NCBI GenBank assembly: GCA_047629355.1
Contig: JBLHWU010000107.1
Location: 1 to 21,664 of the forward strand
DNA: 21,664 nt
Direction: 5' to 3'
From: CAYUNA01 sp047629355
GTDB lineage: Bacteria; Bacteroidota; Bacteroidia; Chitinophagales; Saprospiraceae
Below the pieces are notes generated by a model that saw only the letters and a list, made by a program, of their open reading frames with translations, was not told the origin of the DNA and searched no databases. Shown here in pieces: positions 1 to 6,958 of the stretch (position 1 is the stretch's first letter; each line of letters begins with the position of its first letter). Both the position numbers and the translations under genes were made by a program.

Positions 1-2
1 GG

Positions 3-413
3 GCGCAAAAGTTTAAAGATTTGCTCAAAGAAGCATTGGATTTAAACCGAGTTTGCCTTGCCGAAAACCTACCTTGTTTTCATGGTGAATTCGAAGTGCA
101 AAATTTAGAGGACAAACTCAATAAATTACTTGTCTTTCCTATTATCAAAAAGCAGCACCCTCTAACGCTGACTTTTCAAACGCAGATGATGAAAAACCGC
201 AATCATCTGTTTACCTTCCTTTATCATTTGGAAGTTCCTCCCGATAATAACGCATCGGAAAGAGCCGTTCGAAATGTAAAAGTTAAACAAAAAATATCAG
301 GTCAATTCAAATCGGGACAGGACATCTTCTGTGTCCTCCGCTCTGTTATTGATACATTGAGAAAAAGAGAACTTGATATTCTTGATAACCTCAATATTAT
401 CATGGCTTCTTAG
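3..413 (+). CDS. IS66-family transposase, C-terminal part (5' end outside window)
   Basis: This is the C-terminal ~137 codons of a transposase whose frame is open to the left edge, so the gene starts outside the window. The signature PPDNNASERAVR, followed by NVKVKQKISGQFKSG and a helix ending in SVIDTLRKREL, matches the end of the IS66-type DDE domain. In that family the glutamate of the (S/A)ERA motif (codon at 258-260) is the last catalytic acidic residue. The enzyme would cut and join the ends of its own element. The visible part has no frameshift and reaches a normal stop, so the copy may be intact. An IS66 element usually also carries small accessory ORFs, but none follows here. A probable right terminal repeat begins directly after the stop. 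Family assignment is confident; activity cannot be judged. Confidence 0.88.
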   Translation, partial: AQKFKDLLKEALDLNRVCLAENLPCFHGEFEVQNLEDKLNKLLVFPIIKKQHPLTLTFQTQMMKNRNHLFTFLYHLEVPPDNNASERAVRNVKVKQKISGQFKSGQDIFCVLRSVIDTLRKRELDILDNLNIIMAS

Positions 414-428
414 TACCCGAGTAGTTAC
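414..428 (+). repeat. Probable right terminal inverted repeat of the IS66 element
   Basis: The 15 bases directly after the transposase stop read, on the minus strand, GTAACTACTCGGGTA. IS66-family ends typically start with GTAA, so the element probably stops at 428. The matching left end and the 8-bp target duplication expected for this family lie outside the window, so the boundary is an inference from one end only. Confidence 0.45.
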
Positions 429-489
429 TAATTGTTGATACTTTGACTGATTTCAAGTGAAAAATGAGGGAAATTTGCCCTGTCTAAAT

Positions 490-514
490 GGCGGAGTTAT
501 TTTTTTATCGTTAC
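490..514. repeat. Right-hand remnant of palindromic element P1
   Basis: These 25 bases match the right end of the complete P1 palindrome at 13513-13642 with three differences: GGCGGA, a TTA(T)n run, then A(T/C)CGT(T/C)AC. Only the right arm is recognisable; the matching left arm is missing upstream, toward the IS66 element. The remnant stops exactly where repeat R128 begins (515), which suggests P1 once inserted at that point. Confidence 0.55.
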
Positions 515-643
515 TAAGAAGTTGTTTGGAAATTTTCAACCAAAACATAAGTTAATACGAAATATAATTTTGACTGAGACAAATAAAATATACAAAACAG
601 AATCACATTTCCAATTTTTATTTGATGTATTTTTATTTTAACT
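515..643 (+). repeat. R128 direct repeat, copy 1
   Basis: This 129-bp AT-rich stretch recurs at 21536-21664 in the same orientation with only three substitutions that I can see. It contains no ORF. Inside or just beyond it are short inverted repeats (TGAGACAAA at 575-583 against TTTGTCTCA at 670-678), which suggests the true element runs past 643. The second copy is cut by the window edge, so the right boundary is unknown. It may be a MITE or a non-coding end of an insertion sequence. Confidence 0.85.
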
Positions 644-862
644 CAATCAAAAATGTACCCCAAATGTTGTTTGTCTCAATATAATTTTTTTTGAAAACAA
701 AATTATATTCTGAAAAATAGATTTATAGGCAATAAAATTTCTAAAAAAGCTTTAAGTTCCCTTTGCTAAAACAAGAACAAGCTTGTATTTTACTGGATTT
801 GTCAAAGCACCAATTTTTTTAATAATAAAAAATGACGAGTGCTATTGTGAGCCTCAGATTGC
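644..862. other. AT-rich non-coding stretch with one hairpin
   Basis: No gene is visible. An 11-bp perfect stem-loop (AATATAATTTT at 678-688, AAAATTATATT at 699-709) lies near the left side. It may be the continuation of R128, since its left arm also occurs inside R128 at 561-571. The rest, up to the riboflavin synthase stop, shows nothing I recognise. Confidence 0.5.
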
Positions 863-1477
863 TTACTTTGCGCGGTTATAAAGCTGCATATATTTTCCGA
901 TATACTTACCAATAATATCAAATTCTAAATTAACCCGCTCGCCGACTTTCAACTCTTTGAAATACGTATTTTCATAAGTATAAGGAATAATTGCTACCGA
1001 AAATTCCGTGATATTGTTTTCTTTTTCAATTGGATTCACGACGGTCAAACTGGTTCCATTGACGCAAATCGAGCCTTTATCGACGAGTAAATGTTCTGGT
1101 GAAATTTCATAGTCAAAGTAAAAAAGCCAGCTACCATTTTGGTCTTCAATTTTGGTGCAAATGCCCGTCTTATCAACGTGTCCTTGTACAAAATGCCCAT
1201 CTAATCGTGCATTGGCACGCATGGCACGTTCGAGATTGACAACGCTATTTTCGCGAAGATGTCCGAGGCTACTGCGCTGCATCGTCTCGTCAATAGCGGT
1301 GACGACGTGGGTGTCATCCGCCAATTCTACGACGGTTAGACAGACGCCATTGTGCGCTATACTTTGGTCGATTTTTAGCTCTTTGGAAATAGGCGATTCG
1401 ATGGTAAAATGAATGTTTGTGCCTTCTTTTTCGATTTTTTTAACGGTGCCAAGGGCTTCGATTATTCCTGTAAACAT
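863..1477 (-). CDS. ribE: Riboflavin synthase, alpha chain
   Basis: Riboflavin synthase dismutates two 6,7-dimethyl-8-ribityllumazine molecules into riboflavin and a pyrimidinedione that is recycled. The 204-aa protein begins with the family hallmark MFTGIIEALG. It contains two tandem lumazine-binding barrels: NGVCLTV at residues 43-49 in the first, GHFVQGHVD at 94-102, and NGTSLTV at 140-146 in the second. I chose the ATG at 1475-1477 because the family almost always starts at MFTGII. The frame is open 44 codons further upstream, but that extension shows no conserved features. Length is normal for the family, with a C-terminal helix for trimerisation. No other rib gene lies next to it and no FMN riboswitch is visible upstream, so it appears to be a single-gene unit. 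Some annotations name this gene ribC or ribE. Confidence 0.95.
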   Translation of the reverse strand: MFTGIIEALGTVKKIEKEGTNIHFTIESPISKELKIDQSIAHNGVCLTVVELADDTHVVTAIDETMQRSSLGHLRENSVVNLERAMRANARLDGHFVQGHVDKTGICTKIEDQNGSWLFYFDYEISPEHLLVDKGSICVNGTSLTVVNPIEKENNITEFSVAIIPYTYENTYFKELKVGERVNLEFDIIGKYIGKYMQLYNRAK

Positions 1478-1684
1478 AGAGTGATTGATTCGATTATTTG
1501 ATTGACTCGATTTTGGAGTAAGTTCGAGTTGGTAGTTTTCTTTAAACGTTGAATAGTGCATGAATGGTTCGATGTCGCTATGCGATTTTATCATTGATGA
1601 AATGGTCAACGTTTAAAATACATTCTTTGAGACAAAATAGTTTTGTTTTGGTTTAGATTTTCCAAAAGGAAGTTCACCGTCCTC

Positions 1685-4459
1685 CTATTTCGCTCCCCGC
1701 AACAAATCAATATGCCCATTCAAAACCATCGGTGCTTCAACAATCCCCGCCACCCGTTCTTCAAAAACATGACAAGTATAATAATAAGTGCCTGACGGTA
1801 AATCATTGCCACTCGCATCCGTACCGTCCCAATTGATATTTGGGTCTTCCGTTGAGAAAACGACTGCACCCCAACGGTTATAAACTTGCAATTCTATTCT
1901 TGAAATAAAGCAATAAGGATAAGGAATGAATGCATCGTTTTGGCCATCTGCGTTTGGTGTAAAGGCATTTGGTAGTTCATAAGTTGGACAATTATCGACG
2001 CAAAAAATATTGCTAAAAGCACTTTCATTTGAAAAAGTATCAATCGCGGTGACGGCGTAACATCCTGCAATGCCCATATCTGGAATATGTACGTAATTGG
2101 TATCTGTCGAATTATCAATCGTTGCAATGAATAGAAAATCAGCACCTTCCGTCGCTGCATAAAATAAGTTATAAGAAACAACATCATCTGTTTCTTCGCA
2201 AATGTCATTTGGATTTGTCCACGACAATCTGTTTTCTAATTCTTCTTCCAAACAAGAAACATCATCGTCACACAAATTTCGAACCGTCAAAATGGGCGGA
2301 CAAGGTGGAATTGTATCCAATGGAATTCCACAATCTTCTTGCGATAGATTAATTAACGGTGCTGGCAATCCTTCAATTCCATACGAGCCTAAAGCGCGTA
2401 CATAATAGCAGTATTCTCGACCATTGACCAAGCCCATGTCAGAGTAATTTGCTTCAAGCGACAGACCGATAGAATCGAATATACCTGCTGAATTTTGACG
2501 AAAAATATGGTATTCATAATTTGACCAAGGCGTATCGAATTCCCAAGAAAGATTATTAGTTTCGTCTGTTGAGGTGATATTTAGAAAGATGGAGGAAGCA
2601 TCATTTGAAAAACCAAGCGGTTCTAATTCATTATTTACATAAAAAGCAACTTCATAGAAATATTGATTTTCTTCCGTATTAACAGCAGTATCAACGAAAA
2701 AAGTATCATTGGCTTCTGAAAACGTTGGCGCGGTGTAAGTGACGATTGGAATTTGATTGCCATTCGGGTCAATTCGAATCAGCTCATAAATGTATGGACC
2801 AGGATTCAAAAGGGTGTCTAAATCTTCCGCCAATGGCTTTGTCCAACGTACAAAAATTTCACCGTTGGCAGTCTCCGTTTCATCGACACTGATGTTAATT
2901 AATAAAGGAACATCGCGGCTCAATTGCACACAAATTTCATTAGAAGGCAGACTTTCTACTTCATTAAAAGGATTACCGGTCTGAGAAGTTAAGGCAAATT
3001 TAGCTAAAACGCGATAACAATACGTCCGTCCACGTTCTACGTTATCATCCCTGAAAAAATATCTACCATCGAGAATTTCCTCGGTTTCAATTACTATTTT
3101 AGTATACCCTTTTCCTTCCAAACCTGGTTTGCAAGTGTCGATGAGAAATGGATTACTTCCTTCTTTACGCCATACCGAAAAACCACCGAAGTAATCATCT
3201 TCCGCATCTTCGCAAATATAGGGTGACTCCCAAGTTATGTCCACAAATTCAGAGGTTGCAGCCGCTTGAACATCCGCAGGTGGTGGGCCAACTACGGTAA
3301 TTCGAACTTGTTTTAAAACAGCTAAGCCAGAGGTGTCAAAGACATTATCGACTACCTTAAAAACAACTGTATAAGGATTTTTTCGAATGTGTTCGCAAGT
3401 GGTATTCCAAGTGAAAGTTTGAGTCGTCGGGCCGTTAACATATTGAGAACCAATGCTAATCGTTGGTGGCGTTACAAAGGGGTCCCAAACTTCATCAAAA
3501 TTACTGGCAGGACTGATGTCTTGAATAAAAGGTCCACCAAGCGCAGACAGTTTAATTTGGTCACCGTCGGGGTCATCGCCTATGACGGAAAACTGCACGG
3601 TTTCGCCAGCAATAACACATATTTCATCAATAGTTTGAATAGTTGGTGGCTCATTGTCATCACAATCTTCCACGAAGATTTGCATGTCCCGCAAGACGGT
3701 ATCAATGGGTTCGCCATTTCGATAAGAGACGATAATCATGGCAACATTGTATTCCCCAAGGGTCTGTGGGTCGTCCCAGCAAAGTACGCCTGTATTCTCG
3801 TCTAAAGTCAATGTCGAACCCGCATTTCCAGAAATATTTGGTGGTAAAGTATAATTAGGTACATTCATATTAAGGCTTTGCAAAGGCGTCACTAAATGAA
3901 ATGACAAGGAATCATCATCAGGGTCATAAGCATTGACATCGTGGGAAAATTTTTGACCTTTACAAGCAAAATCAATAGGGGGTTGTAGCAATAAAGGCGT
4001 ATTATTACAGCCTGTAAATTCATAATTGAAAAACTCATAAGCGGTCTGTAAATGAAAGGGCACATTGTCGGAACCTGGCGGATTGACATTTAAAATGCCG
4101 CCATTTCGATTGGGGTCAGTGACTGAAATCGTGAAACGTCCTCTAGCGGGATAGACATAAGTGGCCACATAAATATTGATTTTTACATCGTTGCCAATGC
4201 CTACACCATTACCGCCTCCATTGCTTCGCGGCACTTGCTGACAGGGCAAACCTGCTCCCCAGCAAATCGTAAGTGTATCTCGGTCAGCGGCCACACTACT
4301 ACCTTTAGTATAGGTAGTAATGGTTGCTTCAATAAACAAGGAATCACAGGGTTCAAACTGTCTAATTGTGATTTCACCTGCCCGATTGTGCGTCGCCAAG
4401 AGTTCATTAGAAACGCTTGTCAGAAGAATGAAAGTCAAAAGAGGATATAAATATTTCAT
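1685..4459 (-). CDS. Secreted multidomain protein with gliding-motility-associated C-terminal (T9SS type B) domain
   Basis: This 924-aa protein is predicted to be exported by Sec and then by the type IX secretion system to the cell surface or medium. I chose the ATG at 4457-4459, which gives a clean signal peptide (MKYLYPLLTFILLTS...LLAT); the frame is open 25 codons further upstream. The middle holds several beta-sandwich repeats: a cadherin-like part with an AYDPDDDSLSF calcium-site-like motif and a later DDPDGDQIKLSALGG, then fibronectin III-like segments with recurring YCYRVLA, YFYEVAF and YCYYVRA strands. The last ~98 residues start at YELPNAFTPNADGQND and include VYNRWGAVVF and GTYYYTC, the CHU_C/type B sorting domain. 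Family knowledge says such domains direct secretion through T9SS. The actual role (adhesin, matrix or gliding-related protein) is not shown by the sequence. No enzymatic domain is visible. Confidence 0.9.
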   Translation of the reverse strand: MKYLYPLLTFILLTSVSNELLATHNRAGEITIRQFEPCDSLFIEATITTYTKGSSVAADRDTLTICWGAGLPCQQVPRSNGGGNGVGIGNDVKINIYVATYVYPARGRFTISVTDPNRNGGILNVNPPGSDNVPFHLQTAYEFFNYEFTGCNNTPLLLQPPIDFACKGQKFSHDVNAYDPDDDSLSFHLVTPLQSLNMNVPNYTLPPNISGNAGSTLTLDENTGVLCWDDPQTLGEYNVAMIIVSYRNGEPIDTVLRDMQIFVEDCDDNEPPTIQTIDEICVIAGETVQFSVIGDDPDGDQIKLSALGGPFIQDISPASNFDEVWDPFVTPPTISIGSQYVNGPTTQTFTWNTTCEHIRKNPYTVVFKVVDNVFDTSGLAVLKQVRITVVGPPPADVQAAATSEFVDITWESPYICEDAEDDYFGGFSVWRKEGSNPFLIDTCKPGLEGKGYTKIVIETEEILDGRYFFRDDNVERGRTYCYRVLAKFALTSQTGNPFNEVESLPSNEICVQLSRDVPLLINISVDETETANGEIFVRWTKPLAEDLDTLLNPGPYIYELIRIDPNGNQIPIVTYTAPTFSEANDTFFVDTAVNTEENQYFYEVAFYVNNELEPLGFSNDASSIFLNITSTDETNNLSWEFDTPWSNYEYHIFRQNSAGIFDSIGLSLEANYSDMGLVNGREYCYYVRALGSYGIEGLPAPLINLSQEDCGIPLDTIPPCPPILTVRNLCDDDVSCLEEELENRLSWTNPNDICEETDDVVSYNLFYAATEGADFLFIATIDNSTDTNYVHIPDMGIAGCYAVTAIDTFSNESAFSNIFCVDNCPTYELPNAFTPNADGQNDAFIPYPYCFISRIELQVYNRWGAVVFSTEDPNINWDGTDASGNDLPSGTYYYTCHVFEERVAGIVEAPMVLNGHIDLLRGAK

Positions 4460-4587
4460 AATCGTTTTATTGAGTTTTGCGTGACGGTTTGGTTGATTGG
4501 TGATTAGGGAAGAGGAAAATAATAACCTACGCATTTGACAGGATTATTTTCCGTTTAAGAAACTTAAAAAATCATTCAATAGAGGGA

Positions 4588-4619
4588 TTCTTAAAGGATT
4601 TTTTAAATTCCTTTAAGAA
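4588..4619. repeat. 11-bp stem-loop upstream of the T9SS protein gene
   Basis: TTCTTAAAGGA (4588-4598) is complementary to TCCTTTAAGAA (4609-4619). It lies 129 bp upstream of the start codon of the minus-strand secreted protein and would be inside its 5' leader if the promoter proposed at 4741-4768 is used. It could be an operator or a leader hairpin, or chance in AT-rich DNA. Confidence 0.4.
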
Positions 4620-4740
4620 AAAATAGCCGCTATAAAATTACGTAGGCTATTAATTGCCTCTTCCCTTAATTCATTGGTTATTCGAAGGAAATGTGCTGGT
4701 AAATGGTTTTTTTTTCTACAAATTTAAACATTAAAAAGGA

Positions 4741-4768
4741 CAAATTTATTTTAAAATAGAGGAAGCAA
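4741..4768 (-). promoter_or_regulatory. Candidate Bacteroidota promoter for the T9SS protein gene
   Basis: On the minus strand this reads TTG, 17 bases, then TAAATTTG, fitting the Bacteroidota primary sigma consensus of a TTG near -33 and TAnnTTTG near -7. A second TAAATTTG lies at 4719-4726. Use of this site would give a leader of about 270 nt. The match is good, but such hexamers arise by chance in AT-rich DNA. Confidence 0.35.
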
Positions 4769-4809
4769 TTGGTTTTATGGAATAGGGATGACTAAAAAGG
4801 ACACTACTG

Positions 4810-5021
4810 CAATAAATCAGAAATAACTATCTACATTTAAAACAAAAGGAGTTTTAGGGGCAAAAACGGTTGTATAAAAACTGTTTTTGCCCCTCAATAC
4901 CCCTAATCGCCTCGCCGAAGGCGAGGTGCACTGTATTTTATGAAGCTCGAAAATCTTAGGATTTTCGAGCTTCTCAAATATTAAACTAAATATAGTTATT
5001 AAAGGCTTATTGCATTACATT
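4810..5021 (+). repeat. Three-hairpin element, copy A
   Basis: Stem 1 is at 4857-4893 (GGGGCAAAAACGGTT pairing with its complement, one G-U pair). Stem 2 is at 4910-4926 (CCTCGCC, GAA loop, GGCGAGG). Stem 3 is at 4942-4973 (14 perfect pairs, TTAG loop). Homology with copy D extends beyond the hairpins on both sides: CAATAAATCAGAAATA at 4810 on the left, ATAGTTATTAAAGG at 4992 on the right. The whole unit is therefore about 210 bp. It lies between two minus-strand genes, 97 bp downstream of the aminotransferase stop. Confidence 0.8.
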
Positions 5022-5116
5022 GGTTTCTTTCTCTGCTTAAAATAACGGAGGCGAGGTTGAATAAGTTTAGAGTGGCTGTTGAGTTTTAACAATTTGGGTT
5101 ACGTTAACAGCTTGAA

Positions 5117-6310
5117 CTAATTCTTCAAATAAATCCGCAATGCTTCTTCCAAACAATCCATTGCTCCATGTAAATCTTTGACATTCAGAACATAAGCAAT
5201 TCTAACTTCATTATATCCTAGACCTTTTGAGGCATAAAAACCACCACCAGGTGCGAGCATGACTGTTTTATTTTGATACGTAAATTCCTCCAACAACCAT
5301 TGACAGAAATGTTCAGAATCAGCGACAGGTAAGCGAACAAAACAATAAAATGCACCGCCGGGTAGATAGCAGTCGACACCCTCAATTTTTGACAATCTTT
5401 CATAGACTGTTTTCCTGCGAAGGTCATATTCAGAACGAGCCATTTCGATGTATGCAGGCGGTTCAGAAAGGGTAGCTTCCGCCAAAATTTGTCCTAAGGT
5501 TGGAGAACTTAAGCGCAGTCTGGAAAAACGAACAACGGTGTCCAATACTTCTTGATTTCTGGTAACCAATGCGCCAACTCTTGCGCCACAAGCACTAAAT
5601 CGTTTGGAAATAGAATCCATCACCACAACATTTTCTTCCATGCCTTCAATATTGAGGGCAGAGAAAAATTCGCCATCATCGTAACAAAATTCTCGGTAAA
5701 CTTCATCGACAAAAAGGAATAAATCGTGCTTATTCGCCAGTTTTGCCAAAGCAATTAAATTCTCTTTTGAATACAAACAGCCCGTTGGGTTATTTGGATT
5801 GCAAATGAAAATTGCTTTTGTTTTTTCGGTGATAACTTGCTCAAATTCAGTTACTTCAGGTAATTTAAAACCTGTTTCCAAATAAGAAGTAATCGGTAAT
5901 ATCGTCAAATTTGACATTTGTGAAAAACCATTATAAATGGCATAAAATGGCTCAGGGATAATAATTTCATCACCGGCATCCATACAACTCAACATGCTAA
6001 ACAATATGGCTTCGGATGCACCTGTGGTGATTAAAATTTGGTCAGCAGTAACGTTGATATCAAATGCTTTATAGTAATCAACCAAGGCTTCCCGGTAAGA
6101 ACGGATGCCTTCTGCAGGGGCATATTCCACTACTGTCAAGTCGAGGTTTTTAATCTTTTCTAAAGCAATGGTAGGCGTGGCAATATCGGGTTGACCAATA
6201 TTTAAGTGATAAACATACTTGCCAGCTGCTTTAGCTTGATTGGCAAAGCCACTTAATTTTCGAATGGGAGAAGCGTAGGTATTCGCGCCTCGATTAGATA
6301 TATTTGGCAT
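5117..6310 (-). CDS. PLP-dependent aminotransferase, class I/II (aspartate aminotransferase family)
   Basis: This 397-aa fold-type I aminotransferase moves an amino group between an amino acid and a 2-oxo acid using pyridoxal phosphate. The features are in order: a substrate-side YVYHLNIGQPD near residue 33, TTGASEA at 95-101 for the phosphate cup, the family hallmark NPNNPTG at 171-177, VDEVYREF at 201-208 with the aspartate that pairs with the PLP ring nitrogen, and SISKRFSACGARVG at 233-246 with K236 as the Schiff-base lysine. The segment VRIAY near the end carries the arginine that usually binds the substrate carboxylate. Length is full. Substrate cannot be fixed from sequence: aspartate, alanine, aromatic or N-succinyl-diaminopimelate-type activity are all possible. 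It stands alone, with the stop about 100 bp from repeat copy A and the start facing a 650-bp divergent gap. Confidence 0.93.
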   Translation of the reverse strand: MPNISNRGANTYASPIRKLSGFANQAKAAGKYVYHLNIGQPDIATPTIALEKIKNLDLTVVEYAPAEGIRSYREALVDYYKAFDINVTADQILITTGASEAILFSMLSCMDAGDEIIIPEPFYAIYNGFSQMSNLTILPITSYLETGFKLPEVTEFEQVITEKTKAIFICNPNNPTGCLYSKENLIALAKLANKHDLFLFVDEVYREFCYDDGEFFSALNIEGMEENVVVMDSISKRFSACGARVGALVTRNQEVLDTVVRFSRLRLSSPTLGQILAEATLSEPPAYIEMARSEYDLRRKTVYERLSKIEGVDCYLPGGAFYCFVRLPVADSEHFCQWLLEEFTYQNKTVMLAPGGGFYASKGLGYNEVRIAYVLNVKDLHGAMDCLEEALRIYLKN

Positions 6311-6350
6311 TTTAAAATATTTTTTTGCAAAACATAAAAAAAATCAAGCC

Positions 6351-6358
6351 CAAAGGTA
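6351..6358 (-). promoter_or_regulatory. Candidate -7 promoter element for the aminotransferase
   Basis: On the minus strand this is TACCTTTG, a full match to TAnnTTTG, 41 bp before the aminotransferase start codon. That spacing fits a short leader. No TTG is found at the usual -33 distance, so support is partial. Confidence 0.35.
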
Positions 6359-6468
6359 ATCTCTCGGACGGATTTACCTATTCTAAATGTCTTTCAAAAC
6401 GCAAATCTCTTTTTCTATAATTAGAACGTTAAACAAATTAATTATTTTCGCATTTAAGAACTAAGATT

Positions 6469-6701
6469 ACTTTATCACTTTAATATAGAATATTACTTTT
6501 CTTGTTTGACGTTTTTTTTGAAAAAAAGAACCAAAAATTCAAGACTTGCGATATTTTGGCTAAAATTTTAATTCAAATAGCAGTCAAAACCAAACTCGTT
6601 CTTCTAACGTGGAACTCAAATATAGTTTTTCTTGGGCTATTTGAATCAAAATTTTTACACACCAAAATCTCTAAGGTGGGTCAACAGTAGAGTGATAAAG
6701 T
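6469..6701. repeat. 233-bp imperfect palindrome (MITE-like)
   Basis: The ends are a perfect 12-bp inverted repeat (TACTTTATCACT at 6469, AGTGATAAAGTA at 6690). Inside, 6550-6581 pairs with 6636-6671, including AATTCAAATAGC against GCTATTTGAAT, and a TTGAC/GTCAA pair lies between the two blocks. The whole stretch therefore folds back on itself. A 62-codon open frame inside it looks like a by-product of the fold. It lies in the divergent gap between the aminotransferase and the M36 peptidase. Confidence 0.6.
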
Positions 6702-6731
6702 AGCTTGTCCTAATTATTTTAATAATAAGAC

Positions 6732-6865
6732 TAAAGGGCGTTTGATGGATAAAAGTGGTTTGTAAAAACTGCTTTTATCCCTCAATAACCCCACCCGCGC
6801 TGCCGCAGGCTGCGCGCAGTTGTTTTTTTATGAAGTTCGAAAATCTTAGGATTTTCTCGCTTCTA
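6732..6865 (+). repeat. Three-hairpin element, copy B
   Basis: Stem 1 is at 6742-6785 (inner arm GGATAAAAGTGGTTT with G-U pairs and one mismatch). Stem 2 is at 6796-6816 (CGCGCTGCC, GCA, GGCTGCGCG; one T-T mismatch). Stem 3 is at 6832-6863 and is less perfect: its right arm reads TTTTCTCGCTTC, as in copy D, rather than TTTTCGAGCTTC as in A and C. Its position between two divergent genes, about 95 bp before the M36 start, argues against a plain transcription terminator. Confidence 0.75.
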
Positions 6866-6874
6866 CAACATCAA

Positions 6875-6889
6875 AATAATTATCGTTAC
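6875..6889. repeat. Possible P1 terminal remnant
   Basis: The sequence ends in ATTATCGTTAC and is followed by TTAG. This resembles the P1 right terminus at 490-514 (ATTTTTTTATCGTTAC, then TAAG). It sits just beyond stem 3 of copy B, the same relative place that full P1 occupies in copy D. The match is short. Confidence 0.3.
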
Positions 6890-6958
6890 TTAGTACCTCA
6901 GGCTAATGAATTAATTCCGAGATTTTATTACTAACTTCTATCTAAATAAGACGTCTAG

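Noticed and set aside
1478..1609. 44-codon N-terminal extension of riboflavin synthase
   Set aside because: The family begins at MFTGII. The extension has no conserved pattern.
1478..1684. FMN riboswitch upstream of riboflavin synthase
   Set aside because: I looked for the conserved FMN-aptamer start (AGGGGCAGGGTGAAATTCCC-like) on the minus strand and found none.
6502..6690. 62-codon open frame in the divergent gap
   Set aside because: It lies inside the 233-bp palindrome and its codons coincide with the inverted arms. No domain or ribosome-binding signal supports it.
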